A stretch of DNA of 64,000 nt, from NCBI GenBank assembly GCA_016124745.1, contig WGNC01000025.1:1-64000 (forward strand). The letters are read 5' to 3'. Origin of the DNA: Thiobacillus sp. (GTDB lineage Bacteria > Pseudomonadota > Gammaproteobacteria > Burkholderiales > Thiobacillaceae). The position numbers were made by a program, and so were the translations under genes. The notes below the pieces were generated by a model. It saw only the letters and a program-made list of their open reading frames with translations, searched no databases and was not told where the DNA came from. Within the stretch, counting starts at the first letter, position 1. Every line of letters starts with the position of its first letter. Of the stretch, positions 1 to 6,903 are shown piece after piece.

Positions 1-1
1 C

Positions 2-454
2 GATTTCCGCAACACCGTCATCGTGATGACCTCCAACCTGGGCAGCCAGATGATCCAGCAGATGTCGGGCGACGATTACCAGGTCATCAAACTCGCCGTG
101 CTGGGGGAGGTCAAGTCCTACTTCCGCCCCGAATTCATCAATCGCATCGACGAAGTCGTCGTGTTCCATGCCCTGGACGAGAAGCACATCGCCAGCATCG
201 CCCGGATCCAGCTGCACGCGCTGGAGGCACGTCTGGCGCAGATGGAGATGAAGCTGGAAATGTCGGACGCCGCCCTGGCCGAAATCGCCAAGGCCGGATT
301 CGACCCCGTCTACGGTGCGCGCCCCCTCAAGCGCGCGATCCAGAGCGAACTCGAAAACCCGCTGGCGCGCGAAATCCTTTCGGGCCGCTTCGGGCCCAAG
401 GACGTCATCCATGTGGGGGTGCGGGACGGGACGTTCAGCTTCGAGAAGGCGTAA
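2..454 (+). CDS. clpB: ClpB disaggregase, C-terminal fragment
   Basis: This is the last 150 residues of the Hsp100 chaperone that rescues aggregated proteins with DnaK in the cytoplasm. The reading frame is open from the window edge, so the N-domain, D1 and most of D2 lie outside. Visible are the sensor-1 stretch (VMTSNLGS), the arginine-finger region ([15 protein letters not shown]) and the sensor-2 motif ([10 protein letters not shown]) followed by the D2 small domain. The order and spacing match ClpB rather than ClpA or ClpC. A compact GC hairpin follows the stop, so the transcript probably ends here. Confidence 0.95.
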   Translation, partial: DFRNTVIVMTSNLGSQMIQQMSGDDYQVIKLAVLGEVKSYFRPEFINRIDEVVVFHALDEKHIASIARIQLHALEARLAQMEMKLEMSDAALAEIAKAGFDPVYGARPLKRAIQSELENPLAREILSGRFGPKDVIHVGVRDGTFSFEKA

Positions 455-461
455 GGTGGAC

Positions 462-486
462 CGGGGGCGCAAGCCCCCGTTTCATT
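462..486 (+). terminator. Intrinsic terminator after clpB
   Basis: A perfect 7-bp stem (CGGGGGC at 462-468, GCCCCCG at 473-479) closes on a GCAA tetraloop and is followed by TTTCATTT. It starts 8 bases after the clpB stop. Confidence 0.75.
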
Positions 487-577
487 TCCCCTCTCCGTAT
501 TGACGCTGCCTGCACAAGCCGGAGACACTCGCGTCAGGCACATTTGGGTTTTCCCCTCGACAACCGGCCCCCGAAGC

Positions 578-1825
578 ATGGTCCTGATCACCGTATTCGT
601 CGTTCTGGTCTTTTTCTACAGCCTGATCTCGAAGCGGCTGGAACGGAGTGTCCTCACCGCGCCGATCCTGTTCACCGCCGTTGGTGTCCTGACCATGCTG
701 GTGCCGTCGGCGCTGAGCGACCTTGCGCTCGACCGCTCGGCTTTCCTTGTGATCGCCGAGTTGGGACTGGTGATGACGCTGTTCACCGACGCGTCCCGCA
801 TCGACATGATTTCGCTGCGCGGTAGCCGTGGCCTGCGCATCCGCCTGCTCAGCACCGGCATGCTGCTGACGATCCTGCTGGGGGCGCTGGCGGCCATGGT
901 GCTCTTCGGCGGCTTGTCCTGGCTGGAGGCCGGAATCCTCGGCGCGATCCTCGCGCCGACCGACGCCGGGCTCGGGCAGGTGATCGTGAACAGCCAGCGG
1001 GTGCCGCCGCGGATTCGCGAGGCCCTCAACTTCGAGGCGGGACTCAACGACGGCCTGTCGGTGCCGTTCCTGCTGTGCTTCATCGCCCTGGCGATGGCCG
1101 AGCATCAGGGTACGGGCGCAGCATCGATACTGGCCCGATTCCTCGGTGAGCAACTCGGATACGGCACGCTGATTGGCCTGGGCGTTGGGCTGGCGGGCGG
1201 TGCGTTGCTGGGGCTCGCGCGGCGCCGTGAATGGATGGCGCCGCCGCTGACGCAGCTCGGCGTGGTGGCGATTCCGCTGCTGTGCGTGATGGCCTCGGAA
1301 GCCGTGCATGCAAGCATGTTCATCGCTGCCTTCGTTGCCGGCCTCGCCACCCAGATCGGCTTCCGGCACGTCGGCCGCCACAGCGTCGAGTTCACCGAGG
1401 ACTGGGGGCAACTGCTGAACTTCTTCGTGTTCTTCCTGTTCGGATTGATCGTGGCGCGGAACTGGGACGCGTTCACGCCGCAGATGTTCCTCTATGCGCT
1501 GGCGAGCCTGACCGTGGTGCGCATGCTGCCCGTGGCGCTGGCATTGCGGGGCACCGGCCTGAGCCGTTCGAGCGTGTTGTTCATCGGCTGGTTCGGCCCA
1601 CGGGGGCTGGCCTCCATCGTGCTGGGCCTGGTCTATCTGGAGCATCAGGTGAGCCTGCCTGGCGAGGAAACAATCCGCCTCACCATCATGATGACCGTGC
1701 TGCTCAGCATCCTGGTCCACGGGCTCAGCGCGCTGCCGGGAATCAAGCTGTACGCCAGGAGGATTGCCGCGCTCGACGCACGTGCGCCGGAGCTGCGGGG
1801 TGTTTCGGCTGGAGCGTCCGAGTGA
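578..1825 (+). CDS. Cation:proton antiporter, CPA1/NhaP-like
   Basis: Integral inner-membrane protein of 415 residues that probably exchanges Na+ or K+ for H+. The sequence is hydrophobic almost throughout, consistent with about 12 membrane spans. Family signatures are the APTDAGLGQ segment followed by an LNFEAGLNDG motif, whose acidic residues are the likely ion site, and a late GPRGLAS motif. The ATG at 578 is preferred; a TTG at 500 would add 26 polar residues ahead of the first membrane span. The gene stands alone between the clpB terminator and the tRNA-Glu terminator. Ion specificity cannot be read from the sequence. Confidence 0.85.
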   Translation: MVLITVFVVLVFFYSLISKRLERSVLTAPILFTAVGVLTMLVPSALSDLALDRSAFLVIAELGLVMTLFTDASRIDMISLRGSRGLRIRLLSTGMLLTILLGALAAMVLFGGLSWLEAGILGAILAPTDAGLGQVIVNSQRVPPRIREALNFEAGLNDGLSVPFLLCFIALAMAEHQGTGAASILARFLGEQLGYGTLIGLGVGLAGGALLGLARRREWMAPPLTQLGVVAIPLLCVMASEAVHASMFIAAFVAGLATQIGFRHVGRHSVEFTEDWGQLLNFFVFFLFGLIVARNWDAFTPQMFLYALASLTVVRMLPVALALRGTGLSRSSVLFIGWFGPRGLASIVLGLVYLEHQVSLPGEETIRLTIMMTVLLSILVHGLSALPGIKLYARRIAALDARAPELRGVSAGASE

Positions 1826-1835
1826 GTGACGCGAA

Positions 1836-1870
1836 CCAAAGAAAAAGGGCCTGCATCGCTGCAAGCCCTT
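1836..1870 (-). terminator. Terminator downstream of tRNA-Glu
   Basis: On the minus strand AAGGGCTTGCA pairs with TGCAGGCCCTT (one mismatch) around a 4-base loop and runs into TTTTTCTTTGG. It lies 8 bases past the tRNA-Glu 3' end and could also stop plus-strand transcription from the antiporter gene. Confidence 0.75.
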
Positions 1871-1878
1871 GATGTTTA

Positions 1879-1954
1879 TGGCGTCCCCACGGGGATTCGA
1901 ACCCCGGTTACCGCCGTGAAAGGGCGATGTCCTAGGCCTCTAGACGATGGGGAC
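1879..1954 (-). tRNA. tRNA-Glu (anticodon TTC)
   Basis: A 76-base tRNA including an encoded CCA. The acceptor arms GTCCCC/GGGGAC pair, the T-loop reads GGTTCGAATCC, and the anticodon loop CTTTCAC carries TTC. It is the last element of a minus-strand unit with tRNA-Ala and a small membrane protein gene. Confidence 0.97.
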
Positions 1955-2004
1955 CCGGACGACGGTGTGACCCGTCAACATTGCTGCTTCGGCTTGCGCC
2001 GTTG

Positions 2005-2190
2005 CTACTTGTTGCTGGAAAGCTGAGTCAAGGTTACGCCGAGCAGCAGACCGACGAAGCCCAATGGTACCAGCGAGATCCAGACTTCGGCACTCTCGCT
2101 GCCATGCAGCATTTTCCAGAATCCAACAACCAGTCCGACGATGCTCAGTATCAGTCCCAGCCAGGTGGTGGTGACGCCAAGCTTGTGCAT
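2005..2190 (-). CDS. Small two-span membrane protein between two tRNA genes
   Basis: A 61-residue protein with two clear hydrophobic segments (about residues 8-26 and 36-55) joined by a short loop, ending in a polar tail. The ATG at 2190 is preceded by an AGGAAG ribosome-binding site 5 bases upstream, which argues that this short frame is translated. It starts 16 bases after the tRNA-Ala 3' end and stops 50 bases before tRNA-Glu, and the only strong promoter seen lies upstream of tRNA-Ala, so the mRNA is probably cut out of a tRNA precursor. I do not recognise a family and cannot assign a function. Confidence 0.7.
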   Translation of the reverse strand: MHKLGVTTTWLGLILSIVGLVVGFWKMLHGSESAEVWISLVPLGFVGLLLGVTLTQLSSNK

Positions 2191-2206
2191 CGAACTTCCT
2201 GTCAGT

Positions 2207-2282
<76 letters not shown>

Positions 2283-2295
2283 AACGAAGCCGCGC

Positions 2296-2324
2296 ATTCT
2301 ATACATGCCTTTCGTGCTTGTAAA
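2296..2324 (-). promoter_or_regulatory. Sigma70-type promoter for the tRNA-Ala unit
   Basis: Minus strand: TTTACA (2324-2319), 17-bp spacer, TAGAAT (2301-2296), with the tRNA-Ala 5' end 14 bases further on. Both hexamers are close to consensus. Confidence 0.75.
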
Positions 2325-2352
2325 GCCTCTGCATCGACTGCGCCGCCAATAT

Positions 2353-3735
2353 TCAATCGGGAAAAAGCTTGCCGGGGTTGAGCAGTCCGTGCGGATCGAA
2401 TTGCTGTTTGATCGCACGCATGATGTCGAGGGTCGCGGGGTCGATCTCCAGCGGGACAAAGCGGCGCTTTTCGGTGCCGATGCCGTGTTCGCCCGAGAGG
2501 GTGCCGCCGAGTTCCAGGACCCGCCGCATCAGCGCTTCGAGGGCGATATGTGCGCGCGCCATCTCGTCTTCATCGTCGGGGTGCACCATGAGATTGACGT
2601 GCAGGTTGCCGTTGCCGGCGTGGCCGAACGACACCACCGCCAGTCGCTGCGCCGCGGCCGTGTGGTCGATGAAATCGACGAAGTCGGCGAGTTGCGAAAC
2701 CGGCACCACTACGTCCTCGTTGATCTTGAGCGGCGCAATCTGCTTGACCGCCTGCGACAGCGACTTGCGCGCGGTCCACAGCAGGGTGATGTCGTCGCGC
2801 GTGAAGCCGCTGCGCATGTCGAGCAGGCCATCGCCGACGAGGGATTTTTCCAGCGCGGCAATCTGGCGTGGCAGGTCCTGAATGGCGCCGTCGGCTTCGA
2901 CCATCAGCAGTGCGCGGGTGCCGGGCGGCAGATCATTTGCCGCTCCGGTCGGACGGATGGCGTCGATGGCCCGGTGATCCATGAATTCGAGCGCGCAGGG
3001 CGTGACGTCCTGATGCATGACGCGGCTGACGGCGTCGAGTGCGGCACGGTTGCTGGCGAAACACACGCGCAGGGTGGCGACCGCCTGCGGCGCGGGCAAC
3101 AGTTTCAGGGTGGCTTCGGTAATGAGGGCAAGCGTGCCTTCGGAACCGACCAGCAGGCGGGTGAGGTCGTATCCGGTGACGCCCTTGGTGGTGCGGCAGC
3201 CGGTGCGGATTTCCTGCCCGCTGCCGGTGACGCCACGCAGTCCCAGCACGAAATCGCGGGTGACGCCGTATTTGATGGCACGCGGCCCGGCGGCATTCAT
3301 GGCGAGGTTGCCGCCGATGCGGCAATAGGCCCCGCTGCCGGGGTCGGGCGGGTAGAACAGCCCCGCCCCTCGTGCGATGCGGTCGATTTCCTCGGTGACC
3401 ACGCCGGGCTCGACGACGATGAGTCGGTTGTCGGGGTCGAAGTCGAGCACGCGCCGCATGCATTCGAAGCTGACGACGACGGAACCGGGCGAGGGCAGGG
3501 CGCCGCCTACGTTGCCGGAACCGGCACCGCGCGGGGTCAGTCCGATGCGATGTTCGGAGGCAACGCGCACCAGGGCGACCACGTCGTTGTGCGACGTCGG
3601 GAACAGCACGGCGTCGGGCTCGACATGGCGCGGGGTTTCATCCTGGGCGTACAGCGCGCGCGTGGCGGCATCGTCGAAGACGCGCTCCGCCCCGAGGGCG
3701 GAACGGAATGCAGCGAGCGCACGTTCGGACAACAT
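2353..3735 (-). CDS. FAD-linked oxidase, GlcD/D-lactate dehydrogenase type
   Basis: A 460-residue cytoplasmic flavoprotein that probably oxidises a 2-hydroxy acid such as glycolate or D-lactate. The N-terminal FAD-binding PCMH domain carries the RGAGSGNVGGALP pyrophosphate-binding loop (about residues 69-80). The C-terminal domain has FGHAGNGNLHVN and SGEHGIGTEKRRF, both standard for GlcD-type enzymes. No GlcE or GlcF partner lies beside it, so it may work as a single subunit; the exact substrate cannot be read. It is 27 bp downstream of the SseB-like gene on the same strand. Confidence 0.88.
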   Translation of the reverse strand: MLSERALAAFRSALGAERVFDDAATRALYAQDETPRHVEPDAVLFPTSHNDVVALVRVASEHRIGLTPRGAGSGNVGGALPSPGSVVVSFECMRRVLDFDPDNRLIVVEPGVVTEEIDRIARGAGLFYPPDPGSGAYCRIGGNLAMNAAGPRAIKYGVTRDFVLGLRGVTGSGQEIRTGCRTTKGVTGYDLTRLLVGSEGTLALITEATLKLLPAPQAVATLRVCFASNRAALDAVSRVMHQDVTPCALEFMDHRAIDAIRPTGAANDLPPGTRALLMVEADGAIQDLPRQIAALEKSLVGDGLLDMRSGFTRDDITLLWTARKSLSQAVKQIAPLKINEDVVVPVSQLADFVDFIDHTAAAQRLAVVSFGHAGNGNLHVNLMVHPDDEDEMARAHIALEALMRRVLELGGTLSGEHGIGTEKRRFVPLEIDPATLDIMRAIKQQFDPHGLLNPGKLFPD

Positions 3736-3762
3736 GGTGGGCGAGGCAGGCGGACTGATGAC

Positions 3763-4182
3763 TCAGGATGCGCGTTCGGGCGGCAACTGCGCGATCAGTT
3801 GCGCGATCATGTCGGCATCGAAGTCCATGCCGATATCCCAGCCCGGATTGATTGAAATCGGGACACCGCCGCCAATGCGGCGCAGCAGCCAGGAAAATTC
3901 GGTCAGGATGCCGCCCGAATACTCGGGGTAGTGTTCGACGAAGGGCTTGGCCCGCTCGGGACTGGTGAAGATAGCCAGGATGCGCTCGCCGTTTTCGTCC
4001 TCGATGATCATCAATTCGGCCTGGGTCGAACGCTGGAATCCCTGGATGGGATTCTTTTCGTCGCGCACGGGCATGAACAACTGCTGGTCGATCAAATGCA
4101 GGACGAAGGTTTCGGGATCGAGCGTGCCGGCATGCACGGCCGCCAGTTGCTCTTCGAGGGCATTGTGGGGAATGAAATTCAT
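3763..4182 (-). CDS. SseB-family protein
   Basis: A 139-residue soluble protein without signal peptide. It resembles the SseB N-terminal domain: an alpha-helical start, a LFMPV strand, the IIEDENGERILAIFTSPERA block and an acidic C-terminal helix. In enterobacteria SseB enhances serine-sensitive phenotypes; in most bacteria the role is unknown. It precedes the GlcD-like gene and may be cotranscribed with it. Confidence 0.75.
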   Translation of the reverse strand: MNFIPHNALEEQLAAVHAGTLDPETFVLHLIDQQLFMPVRDEKNPIQGFQRSTQAELMIIEDENGERILAIFTSPERAKPFVEHYPEYSGGILTEFSWLLRRIGGGVPISINPGWDIGMDFDADMIAQLIAQLPPERAS

Positions 4183-4326
4183 GATGTCGGGCTCTTGTCT
4201 CGGTCTTCTTCAGTGTGGGGCCCAGTTTAACCGATGGGGCCTGCAGTGGGATGAGGCTGGGGCGGGTGAGGGCGTTCTTGGCGTCCAACCACCTTCAGAT
4301 ATTTCCTGGGGGCTGAAGCAAGGTAG

Positions 4327-4353
4327 CCCTTCGACTGTGCTCAGGACGAACGG
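4327..4353. repeat. REP-like palindromic element, copy 1
   Basis: The string CCTTCGAC..GCTCAGGACGAACGG sits in a 181-bp spacer. Two related copies lie between nrdA and nrdB. The ends (CCGTTCG / CCTTCGA) are partly self-complementary in the style of dispersed extragenic repeats. Confidence 0.6.
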
Positions 4354-4363
4354 ACCAAGCTGC

Positions 4364-4795
4364 TCAGGGTTCCCAGCGTTCAGGGTGCGCCCAGTGTCGC
4401 GCATTCAGCCAGTCCGGCACCGTCTTGTAGGTTTCGAGATCGTAATAATGGATGCGCCTGTCACCCCCTGGGTCGACTGCGGTCTGCATGAAGCCGAGTG
4501 AAAGAAACATGGGCTCGTCGAGGACGCAGTCCGAGGGTACCGCGAGCAGGATGCGCGGCGCAGCATAGAGGCGCGCCTGGCTGATCCGGTGCAGAGCCTG
4601 CCGGGCATTCAGGCCGTTCAGTGCATCGATGCCCAGCGCCAGCGCGCAGGGCGCTTGCGGCAGCATGCCCTGAAATACGATCGGCGTCTGGGGCAAAACG
4701 CTGCCGGCCAGGTCGCGCGCGGTGGCATCCAGGGCGAGCACGCTGGTGGGCTGCAACAGCAGCAGGCGCTCCTGCAGGATGTCGCGCCAGTTCAT
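4364..4795 (-). CDS. Conserved hypothetical protein (DUF6231-like)
   Basis: A 143-residue soluble protein starting at the ATG at 4795. It has alternating hydrophobic strands and helices (SVLALDAT near residue 19, CALALGIDAL near residue 50, RILLAVPSD near residue 80), suggesting a Rossmann-like alpha/beta fold. It may belong to DUF6231, but I am not certain of that. The start lies 4 bp before the stop of the upstream RDD gene on the same strand, so the two are probably translated from one mRNA. No catalytic motif is recognisable. Confidence 0.65.
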   Translation of the reverse strand: MNWRDILQERLLLLQPTSVLALDATARDLAGSVLPQTPIVFQGMLPQAPCALALGIDALNGLNARQALHRISQARLYAAPRILLAVPSDCVLDEPMFLSLGFMQTAVDPGGDRRIHYYDLETYKTVPDWLNARHWAHPERWEP

Positions 4796-4799
4796 TCGC

Positions 4800-5237
4800 T
4801 CAGGCCTTGCGCGGCACGCGTACCAGCCGGGTGCCTGCGATCCGGTCGTGGAGAAACTGCCGGTCGCGGTCGAACAGGGCCCACCAGAAACCGGCTCCTG
4901 CAAGCGCCAGGCCGACCAGCGCGATAACGAATCGCAGCGCAGCCTGTTTCAGGGTCAGGCGGGCGCCACCCCGGCTGATCAGCCGGATGCGCCAGGTCTT
5001 CATGGCCAGTGTTTGCCCGCTGCGCAGCCAGAACGCGCTGAAATAGGCGAACAGAACTGCAAGGATATAGACCTGGAAAAGGTGCCGCTGCCACGGCGCC
5101 TGCAAATCACCAACGACAGGGATGATGAGGAAGGATGCCACGAACACCACAGCGGTCACCAGCAGCAATTCATAGACCATGGCCGCAATGCGGATAAGGA
5201 ATGGCGCAGGGGGAATTACTATTGCGTTGTCTTGCAT
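4800..5237 (-). CDS. RDD-family membrane protein
   Basis: A 145-residue inner-membrane protein with three to four hydrophobic segments. The RDD signature appears as an early PFLIRIAA arginine segment, WLRSGQTLAMKTWRIRLIS in the middle and LFDRDRQFLHDRIAGTRLV near the C-terminus. RDD proteins are poorly characterised and some have been linked to ion transport. The ATG at 5237 is used; a longer frame begins at 5300 but would run into the promoter region of the divergent cluster. Confidence 0.85.
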   Translation of the reverse strand: MQDNAIVIPPAPFLIRIAAMVYELLLVTAVVFVASFLIIPVVGDLQAPWQRHLFQVYILAVLFAYFSAFWLRSGQTLAMKTWRIRLISRGGARLTLKQAALRFVIALVGLALAGAGFWWALFDRDRQFLHDRIAGTRLVRVPRKA

Positions 5238-5317
5238 GGTGGCTCTATATTGCGACTTGGCGCGGCAATTTGCCACAGCGCGCCGAACATAATCAATCAA
5301 AAACAGGAGGGGGCTCG

Positions 5318-5722
5318 ATGCATATCGTAAAGCAGCTCATGGCCATTCCCGGCGTCATCGCCGCCGGCGAATACGCGTATCGCGGCGACCGTTTTTCCTA
5401 CCAGGGGGCTCTGACCGACGAGTTCGCGCGCATGGCGTCGATCCTGTGCCGCGGCAACACGCTGTCGGTCAACATGCAATCCGAGATATTCGATTCCTTT
5501 GCCGAAAACTGCGGTTGCCGTCCGGTGCAGGGCTGGATCGTGCGGGGTGCGCAGGTCACGGTGTGCGCGGTAGGCAATTATTTTGCCTTCATCGAAAACC
5601 GGGAGGAATTGCTGAACGACGTCATGACGATCATGCGTGCCAAGGTAGGCGACATCCAGGACGATCTGCTGGTCAATCTGTATGCCAGGCTCGGTGGCGA
5701 CACCAAGGAAGCCTTGTACTGA
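5318..5722 (+). CDS. DUF2173-like protein, paralogue 1 of 3
   Basis: A 134-residue soluble protein beginning at the ATG at 5318 behind a strong AGGAGG site. The N-terminal block (LMAIPGVIAAGEY, then FSYQG) and the late block GWIVRGAQVTVCAVGN resemble DUF2173, a small family I associate with sulfur-oxidising bacteria. Two further paralogues follow directly. The alternating strand/helix pattern could suit a roadblock/LC7-type fold, but that is inference. It is 20-30 residues longer at the C-terminus than its paralogues. Function unknown. Confidence 0.75.
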   Translation: MHIVKQLMAIPGVIAAGEYAYRGDRFSYQGALTDEFARMASILCRGNTLSVNMQSEIFDSFAENCGCRPVQGWIVRGAQVTVCAVGNYFAFIENREELLNDVMTIMRAKVGDIQDDLLVNLYARLGGDTKEALY

Positions 5723-5751
5723 ATCTTGATATGAACACGGGGGAGACAAAT

Positions 5752-6090
5752 ATGAATCTGGAAAGAATGATGGAGCTGCCGGGTGCGCTGGCCGCGTTTA
5801 CCTACTCCGACAAGGGCGACCTGGAGTCACACGTGCTGCGCGAGGGGACCGAACTGACGAAGCAGGTCCTCGACCTGTTGACGCATTCATGCGTCGCCAA
5901 TCAGGCGATCGCCACCATGGAGGCGCGCGGCTGGGAAGCCGTCACCGGGCAGGGCGGGTTCGAGCCGCTCAAGGGCTTTTCGGTGGTGGGGCTGGAGTGG
6001 TCCGTGGTCGTGAATGGCAACTGCGGAATCGTCGTCAGGAATCGCGACGCTGACTACGAAGCCACCTTCAATGCCTTGCAGGCTGCCTGA
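5752..6090 (+). CDS. DUF2173-like protein, paralogue 2 of 3
   Basis: A 112-residue soluble protein starting at 5752 behind GGGGGAG; an in-frame ATG at 5731 is less well placed. It shares the opening pattern (RMMELPGALAAFTYSDKGDL) and the late core (GFSVVGLEWSVVVNGN) with its neighbours but has lost the TVC(A/S)VGN cysteine. It lies 29 bp after paralogue 1 and 9 bp before paralogue 3, so the three form one operon. Closest in sequence layout to DUF2173. Confidence 0.75.
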   Translation: MNLERMMELPGALAAFTYSDKGDLESHVLREGTELTKQVLDLLTHSCVANQAIATMEARGWEAVTGQGGFEPLKGFSVVGLEWSVVVNGNCGIVVRNRDADYEATFNALQAA

Positions 6091-6099
6091 GGAGCGCGT

Positions 6100-6435
6100 A
6101 TGTCGCTGAGAAAAATACTGGTGCTGGAAGGCGTCACGGCGGTATGCCGTTTTCGTGACGACGGCGTGCTCATGGAGGCAGAAGGCATCCTGCCGCAGGA
6201 CCTGATGGATCGCCTGGCGAAGTTTGCCCAGTGGTATCGCCGCATGGTGTCGAGCAATACCGACCTGCTGTCGCTGTTTTCGCAAATGCGTGGCTGGTCG
6301 CCGTCGCAGGGGTGGGTCGTGCAGGGCGCTGGAATGACGGTGTGCAGCGTGGGGAATATGGTCTGCCTGTTCGACAACGCACAGGGATCGATGAACGAGA
6401 TCATGGATGCGCTGAGGGAAGCGGCGCACGAATAG
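6100..6435 (+). CDS. DUF2173-like protein, paralogue 3 of 3
   Basis: A 111-residue soluble protein with a GAGGAG site ahead of the ATG. It keeps the GWVVQGAGMTVCSVGN core that matches paralogue 1 nearly residue for residue (GWIVRGAQVTVCAVGN), and the final helix with an acidic residue run. The N-terminus is more diverged. Last gene of the three-gene operon; a bulged hairpin follows the stop. Confidence 0.72.
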   Translation: MSLRKILVLEGVTAVCRFRDDGVLMEAEGILPQDLMDRLAKFAQWYRRMVSSNTDLLSLFSQMRGWSPSQGWVVQGAGMTVCSVGNMVCLFDNAQGSMNEIMDALREAAHE

Positions 6436-6446
6436 TCAAACGGGTG

Positions 6447-6486
6447 CGCCCTCCATTCCCGGAAAGCCGGGGGGCGGAACATTTTT
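6447..6486 (+). terminator. Possible terminator after the DUF2173-like operon
   Basis: CGCCC (6447-6451) pairs with GGGCG (6472-6476) around an inner CCCGG-AAAG-CCGGG hairpin, with a bulge between; ATTTTT follows at 6481. The bulge makes this a moderate call. Confidence 0.5.
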
Positions 6487-6903
6487 CTTTGCTGGTCGAG
6501 TTGCCGAATGAACGCACCGGGTGCAATGGGGGCGCAGGCATGGCGGATCGTGCTTCGTCCGACAGGCCGAAATTGAATCCAGGGTGCGCGTCGCCAGGCC
6601 TGGAGGGCTATGGCACCAGATTCTGTGAGTGGAGTCGTCAACCAGCAAATTTAACGGAAGCCCCGGTTTCCCCGTGGGCTGCCAGACTCCAGGCAGATAC
6701 GATCAACGTGATGGCAAGTCCGGGACTAGCCCCGTCTGCTCCGGATAGAACTTGAAACCTCTCCGTCATACCCTCTGTGGCATTTATCGTCATATTCCGC
6801 AAGAAGATTGCCGGGCAGCCGCCTCAGCGCACGATTTCTTGACCGGATCGGGGCAAAACGATTACCCTCACAGGTTCACCAACGAATTGATTTTTACCAG
6901 TTT
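6487..6903 (+). promoter_or_regulatory. Long untranslated leader region of ilvB
   Basis: About 400 bases without a credible gene. It holds at least two hairpins: CTGCC/GGCAG at 6679-6696 and TCCGG/CCGGA at 6719-6745. The stretch GGCAAGTCCGGGACTAGCCCCG recalls part of a cobalamin riboswitch, but the rest of that fold is not seen. No leader peptide rich in Ile, Val or Leu was found. The ilvB start has no clear ribosome-binding site. Confidence 0.35.

Noticed and set aside
6487-6903. Calling a cobalamin riboswitch before ilvB
   Set aside because: Only one short segment resembles the core; the B12 box and the remaining stems were not found.
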